A stretch of 64,000 bases of DNA. It comes from Gandjariella thermophila (GTDB lineage: Bacteria; Actinomycetota; Actinomycetes; Mycobacteriales; Pseudonocardiaceae). The notes under the pieces were generated by a model. The model did no database searches. It worked only from the letters and a program-made list of their open reading frames with translations, and was not told the origin of the DNA. Shown here piece by piece: positions 18,666-29,597 of this stretch (position 1 is the stretch's first letter; each line of letters begins with the position of its first letter). A program made the translations under genes and the position numbers. Location of the stretch: assembly GCF_005405885.1 (NCBI RefSeq), contig NZ_BJFL01000001.1, positions 248,001 through 312,000 on the forward strand. Reading direction: 5' to 3'.

Positions 18666-20204
18666 TCAGTGGACCTTGCGCTCGTGGCCGGCCCAGTACG
18701 GTTCGCGCAGCTTGAACTTCTGGATCTTGCCGGTGGCGGTGCGCGGGATGGAGTCGCGGAACTCCACCGAGGTGGGCGCCTTGTACCCGGCCAGCCGCTG
18801 CTTGCAGTGCGCGATGATCTCCTGCTCGGTGACCTCCGCGCCCTCCGCCTTGACCACCAGCGCCTTGATCGTCTCGCCCCACTTCTCGTCGGGCACGCCG
18901 ATCACCGCGACCTCGCCCACCGCGGGATGGCTGAACACACAGTCCTCCACCTCGATCGAGGACACGTTCTCCCCGCCTGTGATAATCACGTCCTTCTTCC
19001 GGTCGGTGATGTTGAGGTAGCCCTCGTCGTCGATCCAGCCGCCGTCCCCGGTGTGGAACCAGCCGCCCTCCAGCACCTCCTCGGTGGCCTCCGGGTTGTT
19101 CCAGTAGCCGGCCAGCACGACGTTCGCCCGGGCCAGCACCTCCCCCGAGTCGGAGACGTCCAACCGGACCCCGAGCGCGGGGCTGCCGGCGCGGGAGAGC
19201 TTGCGGGCGCGTTCCTCGGCGGGCAGGTCGACGTCCTCCGGCCGGGTGCGGTTGAAGGTGAGCAGCGGCGCGGTCTCGGTGAGCCCGTAGATCTGCTGGA
19301 ACTCCCAGCCGAGTTCCTCCTCGACCCTGGCGATGGTGCGGGTGGGCGGCGGAGCGCCCGCGCACACCACGCGCACCTGGTCCCGGCCGGGTACCGCGCC
19401 GTCCAGGTTGGCCGCCGCGTCGACCACCGCGTTCCACACCGCGGGCGCGCCGCACATCAGCGTCACGCCGTGCGCGTCCACCCGGCGCAGGATCTCCGCG
19501 CCGTCCACCTTGCGCAGCACCACCTGTGGCACGCCGAGCCCGGCCAGACCGTACGGCATGCCCCAGCCGTTGCAGTGGAACATCGGCAGCGTGTGCAGGT
19601 AGACGTCGCGTTCCCAGACGCGGGTGTGCATCGCGAAGGTCACCGCGTTCACCCAGATGTTGCGGTGGGTCATCTGCACGCCCTTGGGCCGGGCGGTGGT
19701 GCCCGAGGTGTAGTTGATCGTGGCGGTGGCGTCCTCGTCCGGCTCCGACCAGGGCCGTGGCTCCACGTCAAAACGCATCAGGTCGTTCTCGGTCTGCTCG
19801 CCGAGCACGAACCGGTGCTTGGCGCCCACCTCGCGCAGCGGCTCGTCCAGTTCCGGGTCGACCAGCACCACCGAGGCGCCGCTGTGCCCGACGATGTAGG
19901 AGACCTCGTCCGGCTTGAGCCGGAAGTTGATCGGCACGCATACCCGGCCGCTGGCCGGCGCGGCGTAGAGCAGTTCGAGCAGCCGGGTCGAGTTGTGGCT
20001 GATCACCGCGACCCGCTCGCCCTCTCCGACGCCGAGCGCGTCGAACCCGGCCTGCCAGGCGCGCACCCGCCGGCCGAGTTCGCGGTAGGTGGTGGTGGGC
20101 ACCGGTTGGGCTGGCTGGTCGGGCTCGTCGATGACGGCCGTGCGGTCCGCGAACACGGTCTCGGCACGGTGCAGGAAGTCGGCAACGGTGAGTGGTACGC
20201 GCAT
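18666..20204 (-). CDS. AMP-forming acyl-CoA synthetase
   Basis: 512 residues. It activates a carboxylic acid as acyl-AMP and then acyl-CoA. Motifs: P-loop INYTSGTTARPKGVQMTH, FQQIYGLTETAPLL, WFHTGDGGWIDDEGYLNITDRKKDVI, and the C-terminal catalytic lysine in PRTATGKIQKFKL. It resembles medium/long-chain fatty acyl-CoA ligases more than acetyl-CoA synthetase. The exact acid is unknown. ATG 20204 lies 8 bases after GGAGGTG. The sirtuin gene directly upstream, on the same strand, may encode the deacylase for its active-site lysine. Confidence 0.9.
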   Translation of the reverse strand: MRVPLTVADFLHRAETVFADRTAVIDEPDQPAQPVPTTTYRELGRRVRAWQAGFDALGVGEGERVAVISHNSTRLLELLYAAPASGRVCVPINFRLKPDEVSYIVGHSGASVVLVDPELDEPLREVGAKHRFVLGEQTENDLMRFDVEPRPWSEPDEDATATINYTSGTTARPKGVQMTHRNIWVNAVTFAMHTRVWERDVYLHTLPMFHCNGWGMPYGLAGLGVPQVVLRKVDGAEILRRVDAHGVTLMCGAPAVWNAVVDAAANLDGAVPGRDQVRVVCAGAPPPTRTIARVEEELGWEFQQIYGLTETAPLLTFNRTRPEDVDLPAEERARKLSRAGSPALGVRLDVSDSGEVLARANVVLAGYWNNPEATEEVLEGGWFHTGDGGWIDDEGYLNITDRKKDVIITGGENVSSIEVEDCVFSHPAVGEVAVIGVPDEKWGETIKALVVKAEGAEVTEQEIIAHCKQRLAGYKAPTSVEFRDSIPRTATGKIQKFKLREPYWAGHERKVH

Positions 20205-20259
20205 GCCGGTCACCTCCGAAAACGGCTTGGTGGTTGGCGGGGAAGCTAGTGCTGGGCGA

Positions 20260-21072
20260 TCAGGTCCACGTCGCGGGGTCACCCCAGGTGTGCAGCGGGG
20301 CACGGTCCGGTGGCTGCTCCCGGGCGGGCGCGCGGACCAGCGCCGGTAGCACCTCGACCAGTGCGCCGCGGACCACCTCGGCGGCCATGTCGTCGTATGG
20401 TGTCGGTTCGGCGTTGCAGATGACCACCTGAGCGCCGGCGCGCGCGGCCAGGCCGACCAGCCCGGCGGCCGGGTACACCGACAGCGAGGTGCCCGCGGCG
20501 AGGAACAGCTCGCAGTCCAGCGTCGCGGTGCGCGCCCTGCGCAGCACCTCGTCGTCCAGCGGCTGTCCGAACGAGACGGTGGTGGAGCGGAGAACTCCGC
20601 CGCACACCGGGCATTCGGGGTCTTCCTCGCCGGCCGCGACCCGCTCCAGCGCGTCCCGCATCGACCCGGGCGACCCGCAGTCCGCGCACACCGTGCCGTA
20701 CATGTTGCCGTGCAGCTCGATCACCAGGTCCGGGTCAGACCCGGCGCGCTGGTGCAGCCGGTCGATGTTCTGCGTGAGCAGCGCCCGCAGCCGGCCGGAG
20801 CGTTCCAGGTCGACCAGGGCGCGGTGCGCCTCGTTGGGCTCGGCCCGCCACACCGGGTGTGCCGCCCTGCGCCGCCAGGCGTCCCGCCGCACCTCCGGGT
20901 CGTTCAGGTAAGCGTCCAGCGTGAACTGCTGTGCCGCCGCCGGCTCGCGGGTCCAGATCCCGTTCGGCCCGCGGAAGTCGGGGATGCCAGAGTCGGTGGA
21001 TATCCCGGCCCCGGTCAGCACGGTGATCCGGCGCGCCGCCCCGACCAGTTCCGCCGCCCGGTCCAACTCCAC
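20260..21072 (-). CDS. Sir2-family NAD-dependent protein deacylase
   Basis: 270 residues. Motifs: RITVLTGAGISTDSGIPDFRG (NAD binding), LLTQNIDRLHQRAG, the catalytic His in IELHGNMYG, a four-cysteine zinc site (CADC...CPVCGG), and AAGTSLSVYPAAGLV. It removes acyl groups from lysines, consuming NAD+. I prefer GTG 21072, because CGAGGTGG lies at proper spacing before it. The ATG six codons earlier (21090) sits too close to GGGG. It is 55 bases upstream of and parallel to the acyl-CoA synthetase, so the pair probably forms one operon. Confidence 0.9.
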   Translation of the reverse strand: MELDRAAELVGAARRITVLTGAGISTDSGIPDFRGPNGIWTREPAAAQQFTLDAYLNDPEVRRDAWRRRAAHPVWRAEPNEAHRALVDLERSGRLRALLTQNIDRLHQRAGSDPDLVIELHGNMYGTVCADCGSPGSMRDALERVAAGEEDPECPVCGGVLRSTTVSFGQPLDDEVLRRARTATLDCELFLAAGTSLSVYPAAGLVGLAARAGAQVVICNAEPTPYDDMAAEVVRGALVEVLPALVRAPAREQPPDRAPLHTWGDPATWT

Positions 21073-21288
21073 TGCACCACCTCGTGCCATTCCCCTACGC
21101 TGCCACGCGAATCACCGCCAGGCGACCCCCGCCGCCGACAAAGCACCTTCCCCGCGGCGGGTTCCGCGGCGTGTTCGGCGAGCACCCACACTCTCCCTGC
21201 GGCACGGCGCCCGGCCGGCGCCGGCGAGGGCGGCACGGGCGCGGGCCACGGCGCCGGTTCGACGGTTCCCGGTAGGCGGACACCTCCC

Positions 21289-21318
21289 TTGAACCGAATT
21301 ACAGGACAAGCGTACTGT
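21289..21318 (+). promoter_or_regulatory. acn promoter with overlapping AcnR operator
   Basis: TTGAAC (21289-21294), an 18-base spacer and TACTGT (21313-21318) form a vegetative promoter for aconitase, about 95 bases before its start. CAGGACAAGCGTACTG (21302-21317) matches the AcnR consensus I remember from Corynebacterium glutamicum, CAGNACNNNCGTACTG, at every fixed position, and covers the -10. Binding would block RNA polymerase. The rest of the gene-free stretch 21073-21413 shows nothing else I can name. Confidence 0.75.
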
Positions 21319-21413
21319 TAACCCGAAAGGGGTCGACCCACCTACCCGAACGGGGTGCGCGAGACTCGACCCTGTTCCGGACTGACTTGCGCTGTCGCGA
21401 GATGGAGTTGGAC

Positions 21414-24170
<2,757 letters not shown>

Positions 24171-24187
24171 CGAACCGGGAGAGCAAC

Positions 24188-24217
24188 GGGGGCCGTCCGA
24201 TCGGTCGGGCGGCCCCC
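24188..24217. terminator. Strong hairpin between convergent acn and DUF385 genes
   Basis: GGGGGCCG (24188-24195) pairs with CGGCCCCC (24210-24217). An outer GAACC/GGTTC pair (24172-24176, 24218-24222) extends it. It lies between two stop codons and can serve both directions. Confidence 0.7.
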
Positions 24218-24225
24218 GGTTCGTG

Positions 24226-24705
24226 TCACACCGGGTCGACCGGTTCCAGCAGGAAGACGCGCAGCCGGCGGCCGCCGGCCCGGACCACGTACTCGTCGTA
24301 CGCCGGCCAGGCCCGGGTGAGCAGTGGCCACAGGTCCTCGCGCTCGGTGTCGGTGAGCAGCCGGGCCCGCACCGCGAGGTCCCGGCCGTCCACGGTGACC
24401 GTGGCCGCCGGGTTGGCGAGCAGGTTGGCCGACCAGCCGGGATGCTCGGCGCCACCCCAGTTCGACCCGACCACCAGGTAGCCGCCCGCGTGCCGCACGT
24501 ACAGCACCGGGGTGGTGCGCGGCTGCCCGCTGCGCCGCCCCACGGTGTGCAGCAGCAGGGTGCGCACCCCGGCGAGGGCACCCAGCCCCAGCCGGCCGCG
24601 GGTGGCCCGGTGCAGCACCGTGTCCACCGGCACCATCGCCCGACCTACCAGGGAAAACACCGGGTGTCCGCCGAGCGTGTCGGCAAGCCTCCGCATCGGG
24701 TTCAC
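24226..24705 (-). CDS. F420-binding nitroreductase-family protein (DUF385/Ddn-like)
   Basis: 159 residues. The flavin/deazaflavin split-barrel fold is indicated by LLLHTVGRRSGQPRTTPVLYVRHAGGYLVVGSNWGGAEHPGWSANLLANP, the signature of the DUF385 nitroreductase group related to mycobacterial Ddn. These proteins use reduced F420, and substrates range from quinones to xenobiotics. GTG 24705 follows GGTGG; an ATG three codons later is an alternative. It is convergent with acn and 78 bases downstream of the ergothioneine operon, parallel to it. Confidence 0.85.
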   Translation of the reverse strand: MNPMRRLADTLGGHPVFSLVGRAMVPVDTVLHRATRGRLGLGALAGVRTLLLHTVGRRSGQPRTTPVLYVRHAGGYLVVGSNWGGAEHPGWSANLLANPAATVTVDGRDLAVRARLLTDTEREDLWPLLTRAWPAYDEYVVRAGGRRLRVFLLEPVDPV

Positions 24706-24783
24706 CGCGCCACCGTAAAGAAGCAGCCGATGTCCCGGCGCACCCACCCCGAGTAGTACGGCTCGATCCGCAGGCGACCTGGC

Positions 24784-26568
24784 TCAGTCCTCCGCTCGGG
24801 CCAGCGACACGGCGAACCGGCCGGCCGGGTCGGTCCACCACCGGGTCAGCGCGAACCCGGCCTCGGCCAGTTCGGTGTCCACCCGTTCCCGGCGAAACTT
24901 CGCGGACACCTCGGTGCGCATCTCCTCACCCTCGGCGAAGCGCAGGTCCAGGTCCAGGGCGGCCAGCCGGACCCGCGTCTCCCCGCGGGCCCGCAGCCGC
25001 ATCTCGATCCACTCGTCCTCGGCATTCCACCGCGCCACGTGGTCGAAGTCGTCCACCGGGAAGTCGCCGTCCAGTTCCCGGTTGAGCACGTGCAGCACGT
25101 TCCGGTTGAACTCCGCGGTGACGCCACGGGCGTCGTCGTAGGCGGCCACCAGCACCCCCGGGTCCTTGACCAGGTCGGTGCCCAGCAGCAGCCACTCCCC
25201 CGCGTCCAGCACGTCGCGCACCGCGCCGAGGAACTTGGCGCGCTCGGTGGGCAGCAGGTTGCCGATGGTGCCACCGAGGAAGGCCACCAGCCGGGGCTGG
25301 GCGGCCGGCAGCAGCTCGAGGTGCTGGGTGAAGTCGCCGACCACGCCGTGCACGGTCAGCCCGGGGTAGTCGGCGGCGATCAGCCCGGCCGCCTCACGCA
25401 GCGCGGAGGCGGACACATCCAGCGGCACGAACGTCTCCAGGCTGCCATGCCCGCGCAGCGCGTCCAGCAGTAGCCGGGTCTTCTCCGAGGAGCCCGAGCC
25501 GAGCTCGACCAGGGTGCGCGCGCCGGTCAGCGCGGCGATCTCGGCCGCGTACGCCTCCAGCACCGCCCGCTCCGCCCGGGTCGGGTAGTACTCGGGCAGT
25601 TCGGTGATCCGCTCGAACAGCTCGCTGCCGCGCGCGTCGTAGAACCAGCGCGGCGGCAGCCACTTCGGGTCGGCGGTCAGCCCGACCAGGGCGTCGCCGC
25701 GCAGTGCGCGCCGCGCGTCCTCCTCGGTGAGGTGCACGTCCACCACGGGTTCGGTCACGGTCATGGTTCCCCAGTCCTCGTCGGTGTCGCTCGGCCCGCC
25801 CCAGCCGATGTGGTCGCCACGCACGGGCAGCGCGGTGATGCTCGGTTCGCCGGACACGCCGGCCACCACCAGGTGACCGTCGGGCACGGCGCGCCATCTC
25901 GGGTCGTCGTCGCAGGGTTCCGAGCTGACCAGCACCGCGTCCGCGGTGCGCAGCACGGACAGCGCGTGCCCCGCCGCGGTACCGACCAGCACGCGCCCGT
26001 TGGTGAGCAGCAGGTTCAGCCGGGAGCCGGGCGCCGCGTCGGCGACCTCGGCCACCAGGCCGGCCACCGCCCGCGCTGGGTCCTCGCCGGCGCGCAGCCG
26101 GCGCCGCAGCAGCGCCCACAGCACCGCCGAGTCGGTCGGTGCGTCCAGCGTGAGCAGGTCGGTGACCGGCAGCGCGGTGGCCGGGCCGGCCAGCGCGTCC
26201 GGCCAGCCGGCCACCTTGCCGTTGTGGCTGAACAGCCACTCGCCGTCGGTGAACGGCGCGCAGGCGGTCTCCACCACCGGCATGCCCACGGTGGCCGAGC
26301 GCACCGCGCCGACCACGCCGGTGGCCCGCGCCGAGCGGGCCAGCCCGGGCAGGTTGGTGTCCGTCCACATCGGAACGGCACGGCGATAGCGCAGCGGGAT
26401 GTCCTGGCCCTGCGGGTACCAGCCGACGCCGAACCCGTCGGCGTTGACCGTGCCACCGCCGCGCATGTCGACCGGCGCCCACGACTGGCGCAGCAGCGAG
26501 TGCGGCGGGTCCAGCAGCAGTTCGGCCACGGACACCGGCGGGCCGAGGTAGCCGAGGTGGCGGCACAT
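24784..26568 (-). CDS. egtCD: EgtC-EgtD fusion: amidohydrolase plus histidine methyltransferase
   Basis: One uninterrupted 594-residue frame. Residues 1-268 are EgtC, a class-II glutamine-amidotransferase-like hydrolase with the N-terminal nucleophile Cys2 (MCRHLGYLGPP) and GGGTVNADGFGVGWY. It removes glutamate from the EgtB product. Residues 269-594 are EgtD, the SAM-dependent enzyme that trimethylates histidine to hercynine (LTADPKWLPPRWFYDARGSELFERI, VELGSGSSEKTRLLL, FLGGTIGNL). Usually these are separate overlapping genes. Here no stop separates them. An ATG at 25764 with GGGGA four bases before it could still start free EgtD (326 residues). It begins 15 bases after egtB. Confidence 0.88.
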   Translation of the reverse strand: MCRHLGYLGPPVSVAELLLDPPHSLLRQSWAPVDMRGGGTVNADGFGVGWYPQGQDIPLRYRRAVPMWTDTNLPGLARSARATGVVGAVRSATVGMPVVETACAPFTDGEWLFSHNGKVAGWPDALAGPATALPVTDLLTLDAPTDSAVLWALLRRRLRAGEDPARAVAGLVAEVADAAPGSRLNLLLTNGRVLVGTAAGHALSVLRTADAVLVSSEPCDDDPRWRAVPDGHLVVAGVSGEPSITALPVRGDHIGWGGPSDTDEDWGTMTVTEPVVDVHLTEEDARRALRGDALVGLTADPKWLPPRWFYDARGSELFERITELPEYYPTRAERAVLEAYAAEIAALTGARTLVELGSGSSEKTRLLLDALRGHGSLETFVPLDVSASALREAAGLIAADYPGLTVHGVVGDFTQHLELLPAAQPRLVAFLGGTIGNLLPTERAKFLGAVRDVLDAGEWLLLGTDLVKDPGVLVAAYDDARGVTAEFNRNVLHVLNRELDGDFPVDDFDHVARWNAEDEWIEMRLRARGETRVRLAALDLDLRFAEGEEMRTEVSAKFRRERVDTELAEAGFALTRWWTDPAGRFAVSLARAED

Positions 26569-26583
26569 CGCGGTGGCCCCGGC

Positions 26584-27924
26584 TCAGCCCAGCTCGTCCG
26601 GCCGCGCGTCGCGGGCGGTGCGGAACCCGGCGAAGATCTGCCGCCGGATCGGGTAGTCCCAGTTGCGGAACGTGCCCCGGCACGCCGCCGCGTCGGTACC
26701 GAAGGACCCGCCGCGCAGCACCCGGTACTCGTCGCCGAAGAACACCTCGGAGTACTCCCGGTACGGGAATGCGACGAAGCCCGGGTAGCCGTGGAACTCG
26801 CTGCTGGTCCACTCCCACACGTCGCCGATGAGCTGGTGCACGCCCAGCGGCGAGGCGCCGGAAGGGTAGGCGCCGACCGGGGCCGGCTGCAGGTGCCGCT
26901 GGCCCAGGTTGGCGTGCTCCGGGGTGGGGTCGGCGTCGCCCCACGGGTAGCGGCGGGACCGCCCGGTGGCCGGGTCGAACCGGGCCGCCTTCTCCCACTC
27001 GGCCTCGGTGGGCAGCCGCCGGCCGGCCCACGCGGCGTACGCCTCGGCCTCGTAGCAGCACACGTGCACCACGGGCTCGTCCGGCGGCACCGGCTCGGTC
27101 ATCCCGAACCGCCGGCGCAGCCACCGCTCCCCCTCGCGGGTCCAGAACCGGGGCGCGGTCAGGTCGGCGCGCTGCCGGTACGCCCAGCCTGCCTCGCTCC
27201 ACCACCGCGGGTGGTCGTAGCCGCCGTCGGCGATGAACCGCTGGTACTGCCGGTTGGTGACCGGGACGGTGTCGATGAAGAACGGGTCCACGTGCACGGT
27301 GTGCGCCGGGCGCTCGTTGTCCAGCGCCCACGGCTCGGTCGAGGTGCCCATGGTGAACGCCCCGCCGGGCACCAGCACCTCGGCGGGCAGCGGGCCGGCC
27401 GATGCGGCGGGCGGCGGTGGCGCCTCCAGGACGGGCGCTCCGGCGCGGAGCTGGTGGGTGGCCAGCATGGTCTCGTCGTGCTGCTGCTCATGCTGGACGA
27501 TCATGCCGAACGCGAAGGCGTGCTCGGTCAGCCGGCGGCCTTCCAGCGGCACCCGCTCAAGCACGTCGAGCACCTTGTCGCGGACCTGGCCGACGTAGCC
27601 ACGGGCCTCGGTGGGGCCGAGCAGCGGCAGTTGCGGCCGCTGCGCCCTGGGATGCTGGAAGGCGTCGTAGAGCTCGTCGATGTCGGTGCGCAGCGGCTCC
27701 CGGCCGCCGACGTCCCGCACCAGCCAGATCTCCTCCTGGTTGCCGATGTGCGCCAGGTCCCACACCAGCGGCGACATCAGTCTGGAGTGCTGGCGGACCA
27801 GGTCGTCGTCGTCCACCGAGTCGGTGAGCAGGGCGCTGCGCTGCCGGGTGCGGCGCAGTTGCTGGGCCACGTGCTCGCGCAACTGCTCGGTGCCCAGCTG
27901 CTCGAACGGATGGTTGGCGGTCAC
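26584..27924 (-). CDS. egtB: Hercynine sulfoxide synthase EgtB
   Basis: 446 residues. It joins hercynine and gamma-glutamylcysteine with O2 using non-haem iron. An N-terminal DinB-like domain carries the iron ligands (HIGNQEEIWL and the H-x3-H motif in IVQHEQQHDETML). The C-terminal FGE-sulfatase/C-type lectin fold has VPGGAFTMGTS, PVTNRQYQRFI, RLPTEAEWEKAARF, GDVWEWTSSEF and RVLRGGSFGT. GTG 27924 lies about 8 bases after GGGAG. Second gene of the operon, 76 bases after egtA. Confidence 0.95.
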   Translation of the reverse strand: MTANHPFEQLGTEQLREHVAQQLRRTRQRSALLTDSVDDDDLVRQHSRLMSPLVWDLAHIGNQEEIWLVRDVGGREPLRTDIDELYDAFQHPRAQRPQLPLLGPTEARGYVGQVRDKVLDVLERVPLEGRRLTEHAFAFGMIVQHEQQHDETMLATHQLRAGAPVLEAPPPPAASAGPLPAEVLVPGGAFTMGTSTEPWALDNERPAHTVHVDPFFIDTVPVTNRQYQRFIADGGYDHPRWWSEAGWAYRQRADLTAPRFWTREGERWLRRRFGMTEPVPPDEPVVHVCCYEAEAYAAWAGRRLPTEAEWEKAARFDPATGRSRRYPWGDADPTPEHANLGQRHLQPAPVGAYPSGASPLGVHQLIGDVWEWTSSEFHGYPGFVAFPYREYSEVFFGDEYRVLRGGSFGTDAAACRGTFRNWDYPIRRQIFAGFRTARDARPDELG

Positions 27925-28000
27925 CGCGCTGTCTCCCTTCCCCCGGGTTCGCATGCGGCGGCTGGGTTCGATGTCGTGGTGCGACGGACGCATCCGGGAG

Positions 28001-29287
28001 CTACCTCCTCTCCGAAAGCCGGCGCGGCGGCGTCCCCGGCGGCGCGGGCCGGCTCGGCGGGTGCCGGCCGTCGCCGGCGAGCCGCCGCTGCAGTGCCTCG
28101 GCCACCACGGCCCGCAGGTCGCCGGGCAGGTCGGTGCCGTCCAGCACGCCGCAGCCGAGGTCGACCACGTCGCGTGCGGCCCGGGCCAGGCACGGGTCGG
28201 TCAGGCCCAGCCGGGCGGCCTCCAACCAGCGGCCGAGCACCGGTTCGGTCACCTCGCGGACCCGGCCCACCGCGTGGACCGAGCCGAGCAGCGACACCAG
28301 CAGCACCACCGGCGCCACCCACTCCCCGGGCGGTTGCGCGTCCAGGTAGCGGACCTCCAGGTAGCCCCGCGGCCGGACCGGCGTGAACATCGTGCTGACG
28401 TGGTAGTCCAGGTCATCGGTGGTCGGTGGCCGGGGCAGCGCGCCGGCGATCCAGTCGGCGAAGGTCACCCCGGGCGGCGCGTTCCAGCAGCCACCCGGGC
28501 GGCGCACGCAGACCAGCGGGGTGTCCAGCACGCGGCGCGCCCAGCTCCCCGCGGGGTCGTCGGTGACCTCGCTGGGCAGCGTGCGCGGCGGATCGGTGCC
28601 GAGCAGCACCCGGGTCCGCGCCGAGGCCCACGCGGTGCCGTTGCCGTACTGCTCGGCCGAGTTGGCGAACAGTGCGATGAGCACCGGGCCCAGGGCGTGC
28701 AGCGCGGCCCACCGGTCGGCCAGCCGCGCGCGTTCCCCCACGTCCAGGCAGACCTGCAGGCCGGCGGTGCTGCACATCATGGCGATGCCGTCCGGGCCGA
28801 TCCGCTGGAACGCCGACTCCATCGCGTCGTAGCGGGGGATGCGCAGCAGCCGCCGGGGCGGCCGGTAGGGATCGCACCCGCGAATGCCCATCACCAGGCC
28901 GTGGGCGGCCAGCAACTCGGTGAGCGCGGCGATGTCAGCCGACGTGGCGGCCAGCAGTTCGGTGAGGGAGGAGTGCGGCGGGGTGGAAATCTCGACCTGG
29001 CCACCGGGTTCGACGGTGACCAGGGAGCCGTGTGCCAGCGGAAGATGCCGGCTGTCCGGAGCGAGTGAGGGAGGTGCGTGATGGCCAAGTGCTCGGGTCA
29101 GGGTCTCGGCGTCGAGGGGCCGTGCCGGGTCGTCCGCGTGGTGCACGGTCCACTCCAGCTCGACGCCGACCAGTCTGGGCGGGCCGTGCTTGAAGCACAC
29201 CGAAGCCACGTACGCCTCGGCGGCGGCCCGGTCACGCAGGTTCGCCGGACACGGACCGGCGTCACCCGCCTCACTCAGAGTAGTCAA
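28001..29287 (-). CDS. egtA: Glutamate-cysteine ligase EgtA
   Basis: 428 residues. This GCS2-type ATP-dependent ligase makes gamma-glutamylcysteine for EgtB. Motifs: VGVELEWTVHHADDPARPLD, VTVEPGGQVEISTPPHSSL, YDAMESAFQRIGPDGIAMMCSTAGLQVCLDVG and YLEVRYLDAQPPGEW. I prefer TTG 29287 because GGGGG lies about 8 bases upstream. GTG 29296, directly after GGGG, is the alternative. First gene of egtA-egtB-egtCD. Histidine methylation and glutamate removal are in the fusion gene; the PLP C-S lyase EgtE is not in the window. Confidence 0.92.
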   Translation of the reverse strand: MTTLSEAGDAGPCPANLRDRAAAEAYVASVCFKHGPPRLVGVELEWTVHHADDPARPLDAETLTRALGHHAPPSLAPDSRHLPLAHGSLVTVEPGGQVEISTPPHSSLTELLAATSADIAALTELLAAHGLVMGIRGCDPYRPPRRLLRIPRYDAMESAFQRIGPDGIAMMCSTAGLQVCLDVGERARLADRWAALHALGPVLIALFANSAEQYGNGTAWASARTRVLLGTDPPRTLPSEVTDDPAGSWARRVLDTPLVCVRRPGGCWNAPPGVTFADWIAGALPRPPTTDDLDYHVSTMFTPVRPRGYLEVRYLDAQPPGEWVAPVVLLVSLLGSVHAVGRVREVTEPVLGRWLEAARLGLTDPCLARAARDVVDLGCGVLDGTDLPGDLRAVVAEALQRRLAGDGRHPPSRPAPPGTPPRRLSERR

Positions 29288-29483
29288 ACTCGCCACCCCC
29301 TGTGATCGGGTTTTCGACGCTACACGCGAAAGCGGCACGCCGCACGCCCCGGACGGCATGAATCGCGGACGCAAACAGCACTCCGTGCGCGTAGCGGATC
29401 ACCAAAGCAGTCGGGTGGGTGAGGGGTCCCCGGTGATCAGCCTGGCCACCGGCCCGGTGCTCGGCCTCCGACCGGAACTTAAT

Positions 29484-29513
29484 TTCAGCTTACACTGAAG
29501 TAATCAATATAAT
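29484..29513 (+). promoter_or_regulatory. AT-rich promoter with inverted repeat before the TetR gene
   Basis: A perfect TATAAT (29508-29513) sits in an unusually AT-rich patch (about 29475-29530) and is preceded by the inverted repeat TTCAG-N6-CTGAA (29484-29499) at the -35 position. It lies between divergent egtA and the AcnR-like gene and could serve either. No convincing -35 hexamer is visible, so an activator may be needed. The stretch 29288-29597 holds no gene. Confidence 0.5.
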
Positions 29514-29597
29514 TGGTCATACTGATGGCCGGCGACCGCAGCTGGAGTACGTACGTACGGATTGCACGGCACCGTGGGCTGCTGTCACGATCGACTG

